From Bacteroides sp. GM023 (GTDB lineage: Bacteria; Bacteroidota; Bacteroidia; Bacteroidales; Bacteroidaceae), in the NCBI RefSeq assembly GCF_014750685.1, contig NZ_JAAXGE010000019.1:1-64000 (forward strand): a DNA stretch of 64,000 nt, read 5' to 3'. Numbering within the stretch: the first letter of the stretch is position 1; every line of letters begins with the position of its first letter. The notes under the pieces are model-generated. The model did no database searches, was not told the origin of the DNA, and worked only from the letters and a program-made list of their open reading frames with translations. The translations under genes were made by a program, and so were the position numbers. Below, one piece after another: positions 9,858 through 18,921 of the stretch.

Positions 9858-11429
9858 ATGAAAAATATGATGAGAAAGTACGTTAAACTGTCAGCATGTG
9901 TTTTGATGGCTTTGCTGATGACCGGATGTACCGGTAAGTTTGAAGAATATAATACGAATCCTTTTGGACCGACCCCGCAAGATATGTTGGGTGATAATGC
10001 TGCAACAGGTTCGCTGATTCGAAGTATGTTTCCCGCATTGGTGCAGGGACAACAGAATAATTCGCAAATGCTGGACCAGATGACCGGGTCGGAGTATGGT
10101 GGAGAAATAACTTGTATCGCTACGTGGAAGAATGGTGGTAACTATTATACCTATAATCCACGTATCGGATGGTACGGCAATATGTTCGATACGACAATGC
10201 CCCAAATCTATACCGGATTTTTCCAGATTAGAGATTTATCAGAAGGAAAAGGTTTGGCATATCAATGGGCGCAAATATTGCGTGTTGCTGCTTCGGTAAG
10301 AATCAGTGATTGTTATGGGCCAATTCCTTATTCAAAAATCACAGGTTCTGCTTTTACTGTAGCTTATGATTCGATGGAGGATTTATACAAGAGTATGTTT
10401 GCAGACCTGGATGAGGCTATTGTTGCTTTCAAAACTGCTGTTCTTGGTGGTGAGGATATGTCTTCATTAACAGAATATGACCTTGTATATGGTGGCGATT
10501 TTAATAAGTGGGTGAAATTTGCCAATACGTTAAAATTGCGTATGGCAATGCGTATTTCTAATGTAGCCCCGGAACTAGCCAGACAGAAGGCGGAAGAAGC
10601 GGTTTCTGATGTGATAGGAGTTATGACTACCTCTGCTGATGCTGCATACAGTAGCTTCAATGATGGTATGAATCCTTATTATCGTGTCGCTTTCTCCTGG
10701 AATGAAATACGTGTAAGTGCCAATATAACCTCTTATCTAGGCGGATATGCCGATCCCCGTTTGCCTGCTTATGTGAATGACGCACAACTTGATGGTGCTG
10801 GTCGCATCGGAGTACGCAATGGTATTTATCAAAGCGATGCTACACAGGCTAAATATGCAACTTTTTCCCGTCCTAATATAGGAGAAACAGACAATTTGCT
10901 GATTATGTCGGCTTCTGAAGCCTATTTCTTGCGTGCCGAGGGTGCATTGAAAGGTTGGACCATGAATGGAAAGGCAAAAGATCTCTATGAACAGGGAGTA
11001 CAAGTTTCTATGGAAGAACGCAAGGTAACTATCGGTGATTATTTGGCGAGTACCAAAAAACCTAATGATTACGTAGATCCGACTGACTCTGGTAAGAATA
11101 AAACAGCAGTGTCTGAAGTCACTCCGAAATATGATGAAACAGCAGATCCGTCAGTTAATTTAGAACGCATTCTCGTTCAGAAATGGATTGCTAATTTTCC
11201 TAATGGTTGGGAAACATGGGCTGATATTCGTCGTACAGGTTATCCGAAACATTTTCCTGTTGTCAATAATCTGAATACAGATGGCGTGACAGTTGAACGT
11301 GGTATGCGTCGTTTGCCTTTCCCGCAGTCGGAGTATAATACAAACAATGCCAATGTGCGGGCGGCTGTATCCATCATGGGTGGTTCGGATAATTCCGCTA
11401 CTGACATTTGGTGGGCAAAAAAGAATTAA
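9858..11429 (+). CDS. SusD/RagB-family glycan-binding outer membrane lipoprotein
   Basis: The 523-residue partner of the SusC at 7078 has lipobox MTGC (Cys24), followed by the short acidic segment usual for surface-exposed lipoproteins. SusD-like landmarks are RVAASVRISDCYGPIPYSK, the helix MSASEAYFLRAEGAL, and the C-terminal WETWADIRRTGYPKHFP. It starts 14 bp after the SusC stop. If that SusC is not exported, this lipoprotein would have no working channel, so expression of the pair presumably depends on the same rearrangement. Confidence 0.93.
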   Translation: MKNMMRKYVKLSACVLMALLMTGCTGKFEEYNTNPFGPTPQDMLGDNAATGSLIRSMFPALVQGQQNNSQMLDQMTGSEYGGEITCIATWKNGGNYYTYNPRIGWYGNMFDTTMPQIYTGFFQIRDLSEGKGLAYQWAQILRVAASVRISDCYGPIPYSKITGSAFTVAYDSMEDLYKSMFADLDEAIVAFKTAVLGGEDMSSLTEYDLVYGGDFNKWVKFANTLKLRMAMRISNVAPELARQKAEEAVSDVIGVMTTSADAAYSSFNDGMNPYYRVAFSWNEIRVSANITSYLGGYADPRLPAYVNDAQLDGAGRIGVRNGIYQSDATQAKYATFSRPNIGETDNLLIMSASEAYFLRAEGALKGWTMNGKAKDLYEQGVQVSMEERKVTIGDYLASTKKPNDYVDPTDSGKNKTAVSEVTPKYDETADPSVNLERILVQKWIANFPNGWETWADIRRTGYPKHFPVVNNLNTDGVTVERGMRRLPFPQSEYNTNNANVRAAVSIMGGSDNSATDIWWAKKN

Positions 11430-11453
11430 TAAATACTATAAAATTGATTATTT

Positions 11454-12476
11454 ATGAAAATGAGTAAATTGAAAAAAATAATATATGGAATAGGCATTAG
11501 CTTATTCTTTTCGCAGGGATTCCTGAACTCGGCCTGTAGTGATTGGACGGAGATTGAGGCGAAAGATTATTTTGTACCCGTATCAGACGGATATAAGAAT
11601 AACCTGAAGGATTATTTTAATTCTCCTCATAAAGTTATGTTTGGCTGGTTTGGTAACTGGACAGGAGTTACCATGTCATCTTCTCTGTGTGGGCTTCCTG
11701 ACAGTGTGGATTTTGTGAGTCTTTGGCTGTGTTGGGGGAATTTAACAGCAGAACAGCAGAAAGACTTGAAGAAATTTCAGGAAAAAGGTTCAAAAGCCGT
11801 ACTTTGCTGGCGTGCTGGTGATATTGGAGACAATTTAACTCCGGGTGGTAATGCAACTGATGTAAAGAATGCTTTTTGGGGGATTGACCCAAATGATGAA
11901 GATACTTATATAGAAGCGGCTAAAAAATATGCTCTCGCTATTGTTGATACATGCAATAAATATAATGTGGATGGATTCGATTATGATATTGAAGACAATG
12001 GAACATTAATGTCTTCAGCTTACCCGGAAAGAGCTAATACATTTATGCGCACTTTACGTGAAGAGTTTAATAAGACGGGAAAGATGCTTGTTGCCGATAT
12101 CCCAGGTGGTAAATCATGGCTCCGTTTTTACGATATTCTAGCTGATGATGTAGTACAAAGTCTGGACTATATTGCTTGGCAAACTTATGAACTGGGACAT
12201 TCCGGGCTAGACGATTTCTTTACTGGTTATGGGGGAGTCAGCAGTTATCATCCGGAAATATTTGAAGAGGTACTGAAAAAATCTATTGTTACGGCTACTT
12301 TTGAAAGAGCCATAGATAAACATTATTTTTCTGAACAGCAAGATTATCATCCTTCATGTGGAATAGAACATGGAGGTATGGGAGCTTATCATATTGAATA
12401 TGATTATCCTGGAAATCCGGATTATCCAACTGTACGAGCAGCTATTAGTGCCCAAAATCCTCCTATCAATAATTAA
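11454..12476 (+). CDS. GH18 endoglycosidase-like lipoprotein, second paralogue
   Basis: The 340-residue probable lipoprotein has lipobox NSAC (Cys28), a slightly weak match. It carries the intact GH18 motif DGFDYDIE at residues 173-180 with Glu180 as the expected catalytic acid. It shares GWFGNWTG, LPDSVDFVSLW and the DIGD region with the paralogue at 4494 but is shorter and diverged around the active-site loops, which may mean a different N-glycan class. It follows SusD by 24 bp in the second cassette. Endo-beta-N-acetylglucosaminidase is the most likely activity; a binding-only role is less likely. Confidence 0.83.
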   Translation: MKMSKLKKIIYGIGISLFFSQGFLNSACSDWTEIEAKDYFVPVSDGYKNNLKDYFNSPHKVMFGWFGNWTGVTMSSSLCGLPDSVDFVSLWLCWGNLTAEQQKDLKKFQEKGSKAVLCWRAGDIGDNLTPGGNATDVKNAFWGIDPNDEDTYIEAAKKYALAIVDTCNKYNVDGFDYDIEDNGTLMSSAYPERANTFMRTLREEFNKTGKMLVADIPGGKSWLRFYDILADDVVQSLDYIAWQTYELGHSGLDDFFTGYGGVSSYHPEIFEEVLKKSIVTATFERAIDKHYFSEQQDYHPSCGIEHGGMGAYHIEYDYPGNPDYPTVRAAISAQNPPINN

Positions 12477-12496
12477 AAGAAGAAAGGAAGTATGAT

Positions 12497-13678
12497 ATGA
12501 ATAGAAAAACATTATTAAAACTGATGGTACTAGGGATGCTCCCCATTGTACAAACTGCTTGTGAAAATGCGCAAAATGCAGCTATTGAGAATTTGGTGTA
12601 TATCAATGAAGCCGTTAGTGCTAAAACTAAAGAGGTAACTATGCAAGATGAGATGACTCGTACATCTGTAACTATTCGTTTGGCTAGGGCTATGAATCAA
12701 GACGTGACTGCTGAATTGTTTTTAGACAAGGATGCATTGGAATCTTATAATAGGAAGAACGAAACAAGTTATAAACTACCTGAGGCGGAATATGTTAGTT
12801 TTCCTGAAAAGGTAACAATAGCGGCTGGTTCTGTCAGTGCTGATCCTGTTAATATTGATATTAAATCTTTTGAGACGGAAGGTGCTCAGTATGCTATTCC
12901 TATCAGTATAAAGAAAGCTGATGGAATAGACAAAGCAGAAGGTTCTTCGAACTTTATGGTTGTTTTAGTGAAGCCGTTAAAACAATTAGTTCCCAAATTT
13001 CACCGTTATAATGCTATGCAGGCTGCACCGGAAGGAAGTTGGGGAATGAGTTTACCCAATTATACATTGGAATGGTGGTGCAAAATGAGTGCTTTTTCTA
13101 CCAATAATCAGGCTATCTTTAACTCTGGTGGTAGTACGGAACTATATATACGTTTTGGTGATTTAGTTTATTCCAGTGGTGGACGATATGTGTATAATTT
13201 CTTGCAGATTAAAACAATGGGGTCACAGTTTGATACAGGTGATCCGACTGCTGGAAATGGATTAGAAGCAAATGAATGGTATCATTTTGCTATTACTTAT
13301 GACGCTGCCACAGGTACTTCATTACTTTACAAAAATGGAATGCAAATAGCTTCTTTAGTTGGTGCTACTGGACAGCCAATGATTATCGACAAGCTTCAAA
13401 TGCTTTCTTCTGCTGAGTTTATAGATGCTTGTGAAATGTGTCAGGTTCGATTGTGGAAAGTAACTCGTTCGGCTAATCAGATAAAGAAAGGTATGTATTC
13501 TGAAGTAGAATATACAAATCAAGATTTGATATTGTATTTACCGATGAATGATGGTGAAGGGGCTACTACTTTGCATGATGTAACAGGCAATGGGCATGAT
13601 GTAGAAATAGGTAATTTGAAGCCTAGTTCTCCGAACCATGCCGATGTGACTTGGGAAACTTATACGTTTGCTCAATAA
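12497..13678 (+). CDS. DUF1735 + LamG-like surface glycan-binding lipoprotein, second paralogue
   Basis: The 393-residue lipoprotein has lipobox QTAC (Cys22). About residues 30-160 are DUF1735-like (AELFLDKDALESYNRKN followed by a YVSFPEKVTI strand) and about 170-390 are LamG-like (YTLEWWCKMSAFSTNNQAIF, EWYHFAITYDA, CQVRLWKVTRSANQI). No catalytic residues are evident. It corresponds by position and architecture to 5612-6796 in the left cassette. It is inferred to tether glycoproteins at the surface for the adjacent GH18 enzyme. Confidence 0.8.
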   Translation: MNRKTLLKLMVLGMLPIVQTACENAQNAAIENLVYINEAVSAKTKEVTMQDEMTRTSVTIRLARAMNQDVTAELFLDKDALESYNRKNETSYKLPEAEYVSFPEKVTIAAGSVSADPVNIDIKSFETEGAQYAIPISIKKADGIDKAEGSSNFMVVLVKPLKQLVPKFHRYNAMQAAPEGSWGMSLPNYTLEWWCKMSAFSTNNQAIFNSGGSTELYIRFGDLVYSSGGRYVYNFLQIKTMGSQFDTGDPTAGNGLEANEWYHFAITYDAATGTSLLYKNGMQIASLVGATGQPMIIDKLQMLSSAEFIDACEMCQVRLWKVTRSANQIKKGMYSEVEYTNQDLILYLPMNDGEGATTLHDVTGNGHDVEIGNLKPSSPNHADVTWETYTFAQ

Positions 13679-13694
13679 TTAAATTTGAAAATTT

Positions 13695-15083
13695 ATGAAA
13701 ACATTGTTTAAATATTTATTGATGTGTATGCCGTTAGCAGTATCACTTCTGCTTATAACTGCTTGTAGCGACGATGAATCGGTAGATCCTTATGATATTA
13801 ATTATGTGTATATTTATTCTCCGGTAAGTACAGAGAATACGTTAGAATATAAAGGAAACGGGACATTCTTAGTTGACATTGCACCGGAATGTATTGTAAA
13901 TCCGGTGAGATGTACGAAGCCTGCTCCAACCGACTTGACAATTCATTTTGATGTCAATCCGTCTTTGGTGGATAGTTATAATCAAGCCAATGGCACTAAT
14001 TATGCTTTATTGAAAAGTGTTCAGTTAGAGAATGCAACTTTACATATAAAGAAAGGAGAGTATATATCGGCAGATTCACTAAAAGTACATTACACTGATA
14101 TGACAGAGTTTCAAAGTGGAGCGGAAAATTATCTTCTTCCTATTGCTGTCACTTCTATTGAAGGCTCAGGAGCCTCAATTAGTGAGAATAGCAAAATATA
14201 TCTAACTTTTAGCTCTATTTATAAAGTAAATACTGTTACTATGGGCGCTTCTAAAAGCATGAACTTAGAGTATGAGAATGGCGGATTTACGAATTTGACA
14301 GAACGACTGGAGTTAGAGAATATGTTGACTGCTGACTGGGCTGCCGACGATGATGTCAACATATCACTGGAGATAGATCCTAGTTTAATAGGAGCATATA
14401 ATGCAGTAAATGGAACAAATTATGTGCTTATGCCTAATACGGCTTTTGAGCACTCTACGGTAACTATTAAAAAAGGCGCCCGGACACCGGAGGAGAAAGT
14501 GGTATTAACATTTTCGGATGTTATGGCAGCCGTGAATTTAGGTGAGAACTATGTTTTGCCGATTGTTATCAGTGAGGTGAACGGAGGTGGTGCGGAGATA
14601 GGAGAAGTATCAACAACATATATCATATTCAATACTGTAAGAAAATTGACACTATCTGTTGAAAAAGCTCCTATCGGCATCCCTATTAATGATTTCACGG
14701 ATTGGATTATGACTGTGGATGGAGAAAGTGAAAGTCGTTATGGAATCAGTTGGATGAATTTATTTAAGGAACCCGGCCGAGGGATAGATACTTTGACACC
14801 TACTAATGTGATTGACATTAATATGGGTAAGTTAGTAAATCTTTCTTCCATCCGAATAGGATATAATATGGGGAAATATAATTCAGCTTTATTAGCTTCT
14901 GTGGCAATTAGCATGGATGGCATGAATTACAGTATAGGAGAATGTGCATTGACGGCTGGAAATACACACAATTTGGTATTAAAACATCCTACAGAAACAC
15001 AATACATAAGACTAATGTTCCCAAAGAGTGTTAGTCCCGGTGGATCATTCCCTTCTGCTTTATATATTTATACGAATGATTGA
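13695..15083 (+). CDS. Double DUF1735 lipoprotein with C-terminal discoidin-like domain
   Basis: The 462-residue product has lipobox ITAC (Cys24). Two DUF1735-type repeats follow, each with a VNPSLVDSYNQANGTNYALL-like or IDPSLIGAYNAVNGTNYVLM core, at about residues 35-165 and 175-300. The C-terminal 150 residues resemble an F5/8 type C (discoidin) beta-sandwich (VIDINMGKLVNLSSIRIGYN). This looks like an extended surface glycan-binding protein with no enzyme motif. It occurs only in the second cassette, 16 bp after the LamG gene, and is the last gene before a terminator. Confidence 0.75.
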   Translation: MKTLFKYLLMCMPLAVSLLLITACSDDESVDPYDINYVYIYSPVSTENTLEYKGNGTFLVDIAPECIVNPVRCTKPAPTDLTIHFDVNPSLVDSYNQANGTNYALLKSVQLENATLHIKKGEYISADSLKVHYTDMTEFQSGAENYLLPIAVTSIEGSGASISENSKIYLTFSSIYKVNTVTMGASKSMNLEYENGGFTNLTERLELENMLTADWAADDDVNISLEIDPSLIGAYNAVNGTNYVLMPNTAFEHSTVTIKKGARTPEEKVVLTFSDVMAAVNLGENYVLPIVISEVNGGGAEIGEVSTTYIIFNTVRKLTLSVEKAPIGIPINDFTDWIMTVDGESESRYGISWMNLFKEPGRGIDTLTPTNVIDINMGKLVNLSSIRIGYNMGKYNSALLASVAISMDGMNYSIGECALTAGNTHNLVLKHPTETQYIRLMFPKSVSPGGSFPSALYIYTND

Positions 15084-15139
15084 CCAGTAATAATATACCT
15101 CAAGAACACATTTTTCATAAAGTGATAAAGTGAATTTAG

Positions 15140-15190
15140 TCCCGTCTTTTTCGTTACTACGGATAAGACGGGATTCCTTCTATAAGTTAA
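15140..15190 (+). terminator. Terminator after the second N-glycan surface cassette
   Basis: TCCCGTCTT at 15140-15148 pairs with AAGACGGGA at 15175-15183, followed by a short T-rich run. It lies 57 bp beyond the DUF1735 gene and separates the surface genes from the degradation genes that follow. Confidence 0.7.
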
Positions 15191-15278
15191 TAAATAACAA
15201 AAGAGAAAGTTTGAATGCTTAATAATATCGTATTGATTGTATTACTAATAAATAATAACTTTAAATGGAAAGGAAAAC

Positions 15279-17477
15279 ATGAAACGAACTATCTTGAAAT
15301 TCTGTTTATTTTTTATTGGAATATGTGTAACGATTCCATGTGTTTCTCAAATAGTATTAGTCACAAATGGAAATACAAAATCTAAAATCATTATAGAATC
15401 GGATGAGCAAATATCATGGACAGCTGCTAATTTATTGCAAACTTTTATTCAAAAAGTAAGTGGCTGTAAACTGCCTATTATTATCAATCAGTTTCCTAAA
15501 AAGGGGGATATTTTGATTGGTGGAGAAGCTCCTTATGAAGTGACAGAAGATGGATTCTCCATTTCTACTACAGACGGAATCTTAAGAATCTCAGGAAAAG
15601 ATAATGGAGTTGTTTATGGAGTTGTAACTCTGCTGGAACAATACTTAGGTATTGACTACTGGGGAGAGAATGAATACTCTTTTATACCGCAGAAAACGAT
15701 AAATTTGCCCTTAATCAATATGATAGATAATCCGGCTTTCCGTTATCGTCAAACACAGTGCTATGCCATTCGAACGGATTCTATCTATAAATGGTGGAAT
15801 CGGCTGGAAGAACCCAATGAAGTGTTTGCTGCCGGTTATTGGGTACATACTTTTGATAAATTGTTGCCTTCTTCTGTTTACGGGAAAGAACATCCTGAAT
15901 ATTATTCTTATTTTAAAGGCAAACGTCATCCGGGGAAAGCCAGTCAGTGGTGTTTGAGTAATCCTGAAGTTTTTGAAATTGTAGCACAGCGTGTTGATTC
16001 TATATTTAGAGCCAATCCTGATAAACATATTATGTCTGTTAGTCAGAATGATGGTAATTATACGAATTGTACATGTGATGCTTGTAAGGCAATTGATGAT
16101 CGGGAAGGGGCATTGTCGGGAAGTATAATAACCTTTTTGAATAAATTGGCTGCCCGTTTCCCGGATAAAGAGTTTTCTACATTGGCTTATTTATATACAA
16201 TGAATCCACCAAAGCATGTGAAACCTTTGCCTAATGTGAATATAATGCTTTGTGATATTGATTGTGATCGTGAAGTGACTTTAACAGAAAATGCTTCAGG
16301 CAAACAATTTGTGAAAGCAATGGAAGGATGGTCTGCTATAACTGATAATATCTTTGTTTGGGATTATGGTATTAACTTTGATAATTATCTGGCTCCATTC
16401 CCTAACTTTCATATTTTGCAGGACAATATCCGTCTTTTTAAAAAGAATCATGCCACTATGCATTTCTCTCAGATTGCGGGAAGCAGGGGAGGTGACTTTG
16501 CAGAATTGCGTGCTTACTTGGTATCGAAGTTGATGTGGAACCCGGAAGCTAATGTAGATTCATTAATGCAACATTTTCTGCATGGGTATTATGGTGAAGC
16601 TGCCCCTTATCTTTATCAATATATAAAAGTGATGGAGGGAGCATTGATTGGCAGTGGACAAAGACTATGGATTTATGATTCACCTGTATCTCATAAATAT
16701 GGAATGTTGAAACCGGCTTTGATGCGTCGTTATAATGATTTATTTGATCGGGCAGAGAAAGCGGCTGAAGCAGATGATCTATTTTTGAAAAGAGTTCAAC
16801 GTGCCCGTTTGCCGCTTCAATATTCTGAATTGGAAATAGCACGTACAGAAACAGTAAAAGACCTGTCTGATATAGATAATAAGTTAACACTTTTTGCGGA
16901 GAGGGTAAAAGAGTTTAATGTTCCTACTTTGAATGAACGTGCAAATTCACCGATAGAATACTGTGAATTGTATCGTAAACGCTATATGCCACAGGCTGAA
17001 CAAAGTTTGGCATTGGGAGCCAAAGTTTCTTATATTATTCCGCCTACGGGGAAATATGTAGAAATAGGAAAGACAGCATTAGTGGATGGTCTATTTGGCG
17101 GAGCTACTTTTGTAGATAGCTGGGTCGGTTGGGAAGGAACCGATGGTGCATTCATCATAGATTTGGGAGAAGAAAAAGATATTCATAGTATAGAAACTGA
17201 TTTTTTACATCAGATAGGGGCTTGGATTCTCTTTCCTTTGAAAGTCACTTATTCTTATTCGGCGGATGGAGAACAATATACACTTTGGGGAACGACAGAT
17301 TTACCCGAAGAACGTTCCGGTAAGGTCGGATTTCGTGGAGTAAAGACGGAATCTGCAACACCTATAAAGACGCGTTATGTAAAAGTTGAGGTCACAGGAA
17401 CAAAAGAATGTCCAACTTGGCATTATGGTTTAGGGCATCCTTCATGGTTTTTCATAGACGAAGTGATAATAAAATAA
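15279..17477 (+). CDS. DUF4838 glycosidase (GH163-type beta-N-acetylglucosaminidase candidate)
   Basis: The 732-residue secreted protein has a signal peptide ending near VSQ. An N-terminal GH20-like alpha/beta domain (about 25-140) precedes the DUF4838 TIM-barrel-like core (about 150-560), which contains MSVSQNDGNYTNCTCDACK and FVWDYGINFDNYL. The C-terminal 120 residues are F5/8-like. DUF4838 proteins of Bacteroides N-glycan loci were classed as GH163, acting on GlcNAc of complex N-glycans; this is recalled knowledge, not tested here. Its position before MFS, GH130 and GH92 genes fits periplasmic trimming of GlcNAc antennae so that GH92 can reach the mannose. It is preceded by a terminator, so it probably has its own promoter, which I cannot define. 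Confidence 0.78.
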   Translation: MKRTILKFCLFFIGICVTIPCVSQIVLVTNGNTKSKIIIESDEQISWTAANLLQTFIQKVSGCKLPIIINQFPKKGDILIGGEAPYEVTEDGFSISTTDGILRISGKDNGVVYGVVTLLEQYLGIDYWGENEYSFIPQKTINLPLINMIDNPAFRYRQTQCYAIRTDSIYKWWNRLEEPNEVFAAGYWVHTFDKLLPSSVYGKEHPEYYSYFKGKRHPGKASQWCLSNPEVFEIVAQRVDSIFRANPDKHIMSVSQNDGNYTNCTCDACKAIDDREGALSGSIITFLNKLAARFPDKEFSTLAYLYTMNPPKHVKPLPNVNIMLCDIDCDREVTLTENASGKQFVKAMEGWSAITDNIFVWDYGINFDNYLAPFPNFHILQDNIRLFKKNHATMHFSQIAGSRGGDFAELRAYLVSKLMWNPEANVDSLMQHFLHGYYGEAAPYLYQYIKVMEGALIGSGQRLWIYDSPVSHKYGMLKPALMRRYNDLFDRAEKAAEADDLFLKRVQRARLPLQYSELEIARTETVKDLSDIDNKLTLFAERVKEFNVPTLNERANSPIEYCELYRKRYMPQAEQSLALGAKVSYIIPPTGKYVEIGKTALVDGLFGGATFVDSWVGWEGTDGAFIIDLGEEKDIHSIETDFLHQIGAWILFPLKVTYSYSADGEQYTLWGTTDLPEERSGKVGFRGVKTESATPIKTRYVKVEVTGTKECPTWHYGLGHPSWFFIDEVIIK

Positions 17478-17485
17478 AAAAAGTA

Positions 17486-17516
17486 GGGGGGAGACGTTAG
17501 TAGTTTCCCCCTTTTA
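17486..17516 (+). terminator. Terminator-like hairpin after the DUF4838 gene
   Basis: A G-run near 17486-17493 and a C-run near 17507-17511 form a stem (GGGGGAGAC with GTTTCCCCC, one G-T pair), followed by TTTT. It lies just after the DUF4838 stop codon and should reduce read-through into the MFS gene. Confidence 0.7.
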
Positions 17517-17525
17517 GTTGTATTA

Positions 17526-17566
17526 TATATAGATGGGTTAGAAAAATGAATTTTTTCATCTATATA
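17526..17566 (+). promoter_or_regulatory. 10-bp inverted repeat just upstream of the MFS gene
   Basis: TATATAGATG (17526-17535) and its exact complement CATCTATATA (17557-17566) flank 21 bases and end 9 bases before the MFS start codon. In the mRNA the stem would sit over the ribosome entry region; in DNA it could be an operator. Function is unknown. Confidence 0.4.
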
Positions 17567-17575
17567 CTATGATTT

Positions 17576-18904
17576 ATGCAACAGAATAAAACTGCTTCTC
17601 AACGAAACACTATTAATCCGGCTCGCTGGGTTCCTACCGCTTATTTTGCAATGGGGCTTCCCTTTATTGCTATTAACTTGGTTTCCGTATTCATGTTTAA
17701 GGATTTGGGGATTTCAGATACGCAAATTGCGTTTTGGACTTCTCTTATTATGATGCCTTGGACTTTGAAATTCTTGTGGAGTCCTTTCCTTGAAATGTAC
17801 CGGACAAAGAAGTTCTTTGTATTGTTCACAGAATTGCTGAGTGGAGTCTTGTTTGGAGTAGTAGCTTTTTCTTTATTCTTTGATTACTTTTTTGCCATTA
17901 GTATTTCCACAATGGCAGTAATTGCCTTTAGTGGAGCGACACACGATATTGCTTGTGACGGTGTGTATATGGCAGAACTGAATAAAGAAGACCAAGCAAA
18001 ATATATTGGAGTGCAAGGTGCTTTCTATAATGTTGCCAAATTAGTTGCTAATGGTGGATTGGTTGCTATGGCGGGTGCGTTGGCCGAGCATTTTGGAGCA
18101 ATAGAAGGAGCTTCTATCGAAGCGAATAAAGGAGCTTATTCGTCTGCATGGATGATAATTTTTGCGGTGATTGCAGCGATTATGGTGCTGATAGGTATTT
18201 ACCATATAAAAGCTTTACCTTCTTCGCAAGTACCATCGACAACGAAAAAGACAGCATCAGAAGTTGAAAAGGAATTAATGGCGGTAATTGCTGATTTCTT
18301 TACCAAGAAACATATTTTCTATTATATCTGCTTTATTATTTTATATCGCCTGGCAGAAGGATTTATCATGAAGATTGCTCCGTTGTTTTTACGTGCTTCG
18401 AGAGATGTCGGTGGTTTAGGATTGTCCTTGACTGAGATTGGTACGTTAAATGGAGTTTTTGGGTCTGCAGCTTTTGTGCTAGGCTCTTTGTTGGCAGGTA
18501 TTTATGTGTCCAGGTTTGGATTGAAAAGGACACTTTTTACTCTTTGTTGCATATTTAATCTTCCATTTGTCGCCTACACTTTCCTGGCGGTCGTACAGCC
18601 TACTAATGTGTATTTGATAGGAACATGCATAACAATGGAATATTTCGGTTATGGTTTTGGTTTTGTCGGATTGACACTGTTTATGATGCAGCAGATTGCT
18701 CCGGGAAAACATCAGATGTCGCATTATGCATTTGCATCGGGAATCATGAACCTGGGAGTAATGCTTCCGGGAATGGCTAGTGGTTACCTTAGTGATTTAT
18801 TGGGATATGAGAATTTCTTTATTTATGTCCTGATTGCGACTATTCCGGCTCTTCTGATTACATATTTCATACCTTTTACGTATGATGATTCAAAAAATAA
18901 ATAA
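17576..18904 (+). CDS. MFS transporter, inner membrane (probable Man-GlcNAc importer)
   Basis: The 442-residue polytopic protein has about twelve hydrophobic segments and a polar central loop (SSQVPSTTKKTASEVEKEL, about residues 218-237) dividing two halves. The start of the first helix (YFAMGLPFIAINLVSVFMF) and the segment MMPWTLKFLWSPFLEMYRTKKFF are typical of AmpG-like MFS members. It is followed 17 bp later by the GH130 phosphorylase gene. Co-occurrence of MFS and GH130 genes in N-glycan loci suggests that it carries the mannosyl-beta-1,4-GlcNAc core disaccharide into the cytoplasm. Family is clear; substrate is inferred from context. Confidence 0.85.
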   Translation: MQQNKTASQRNTINPARWVPTAYFAMGLPFIAINLVSVFMFKDLGISDTQIAFWTSLIMMPWTLKFLWSPFLEMYRTKKFFVLFTELLSGVLFGVVAFSLFFDYFFAISISTMAVIAFSGATHDIACDGVYMAELNKEDQAKYIGVQGAFYNVAKLVANGGLVAMAGALAEHFGAIEGASIEANKGAYSSAWMIIFAVIAAIMVLIGIYHIKALPSSQVPSTTKKTASEVEKELMAVIADFFTKKHIFYYICFIILYRLAEGFIMKIAPLFLRASRDVGGLGLSLTEIGTLNGVFGSAAFVLGSLLAGIYVSRFGLKRTLFTLCCIFNLPFVAYTFLAVVQPTNVYLIGTCITMEYFGYGFGFVGLTLFMMQQIAPGKHQMSHYAFASGIMNLGVMLPGMASGYLSDLLGYENFFIYVLIATIPALLITYFIPFTYDDSKNK

Positions 18905-18921
18905 TATAAAAAAGATTGATT

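Noticed and set aside
15205..15232. A GTTTG-N15-CGTA arrangement upstream of the DUF4838 gene that superficially resembles the ECF-type motif.
   Set aside because: It occurs once, matches neither half of the GATTACA...CGTC consensus, and comparable AT-rich matches are expected by chance.
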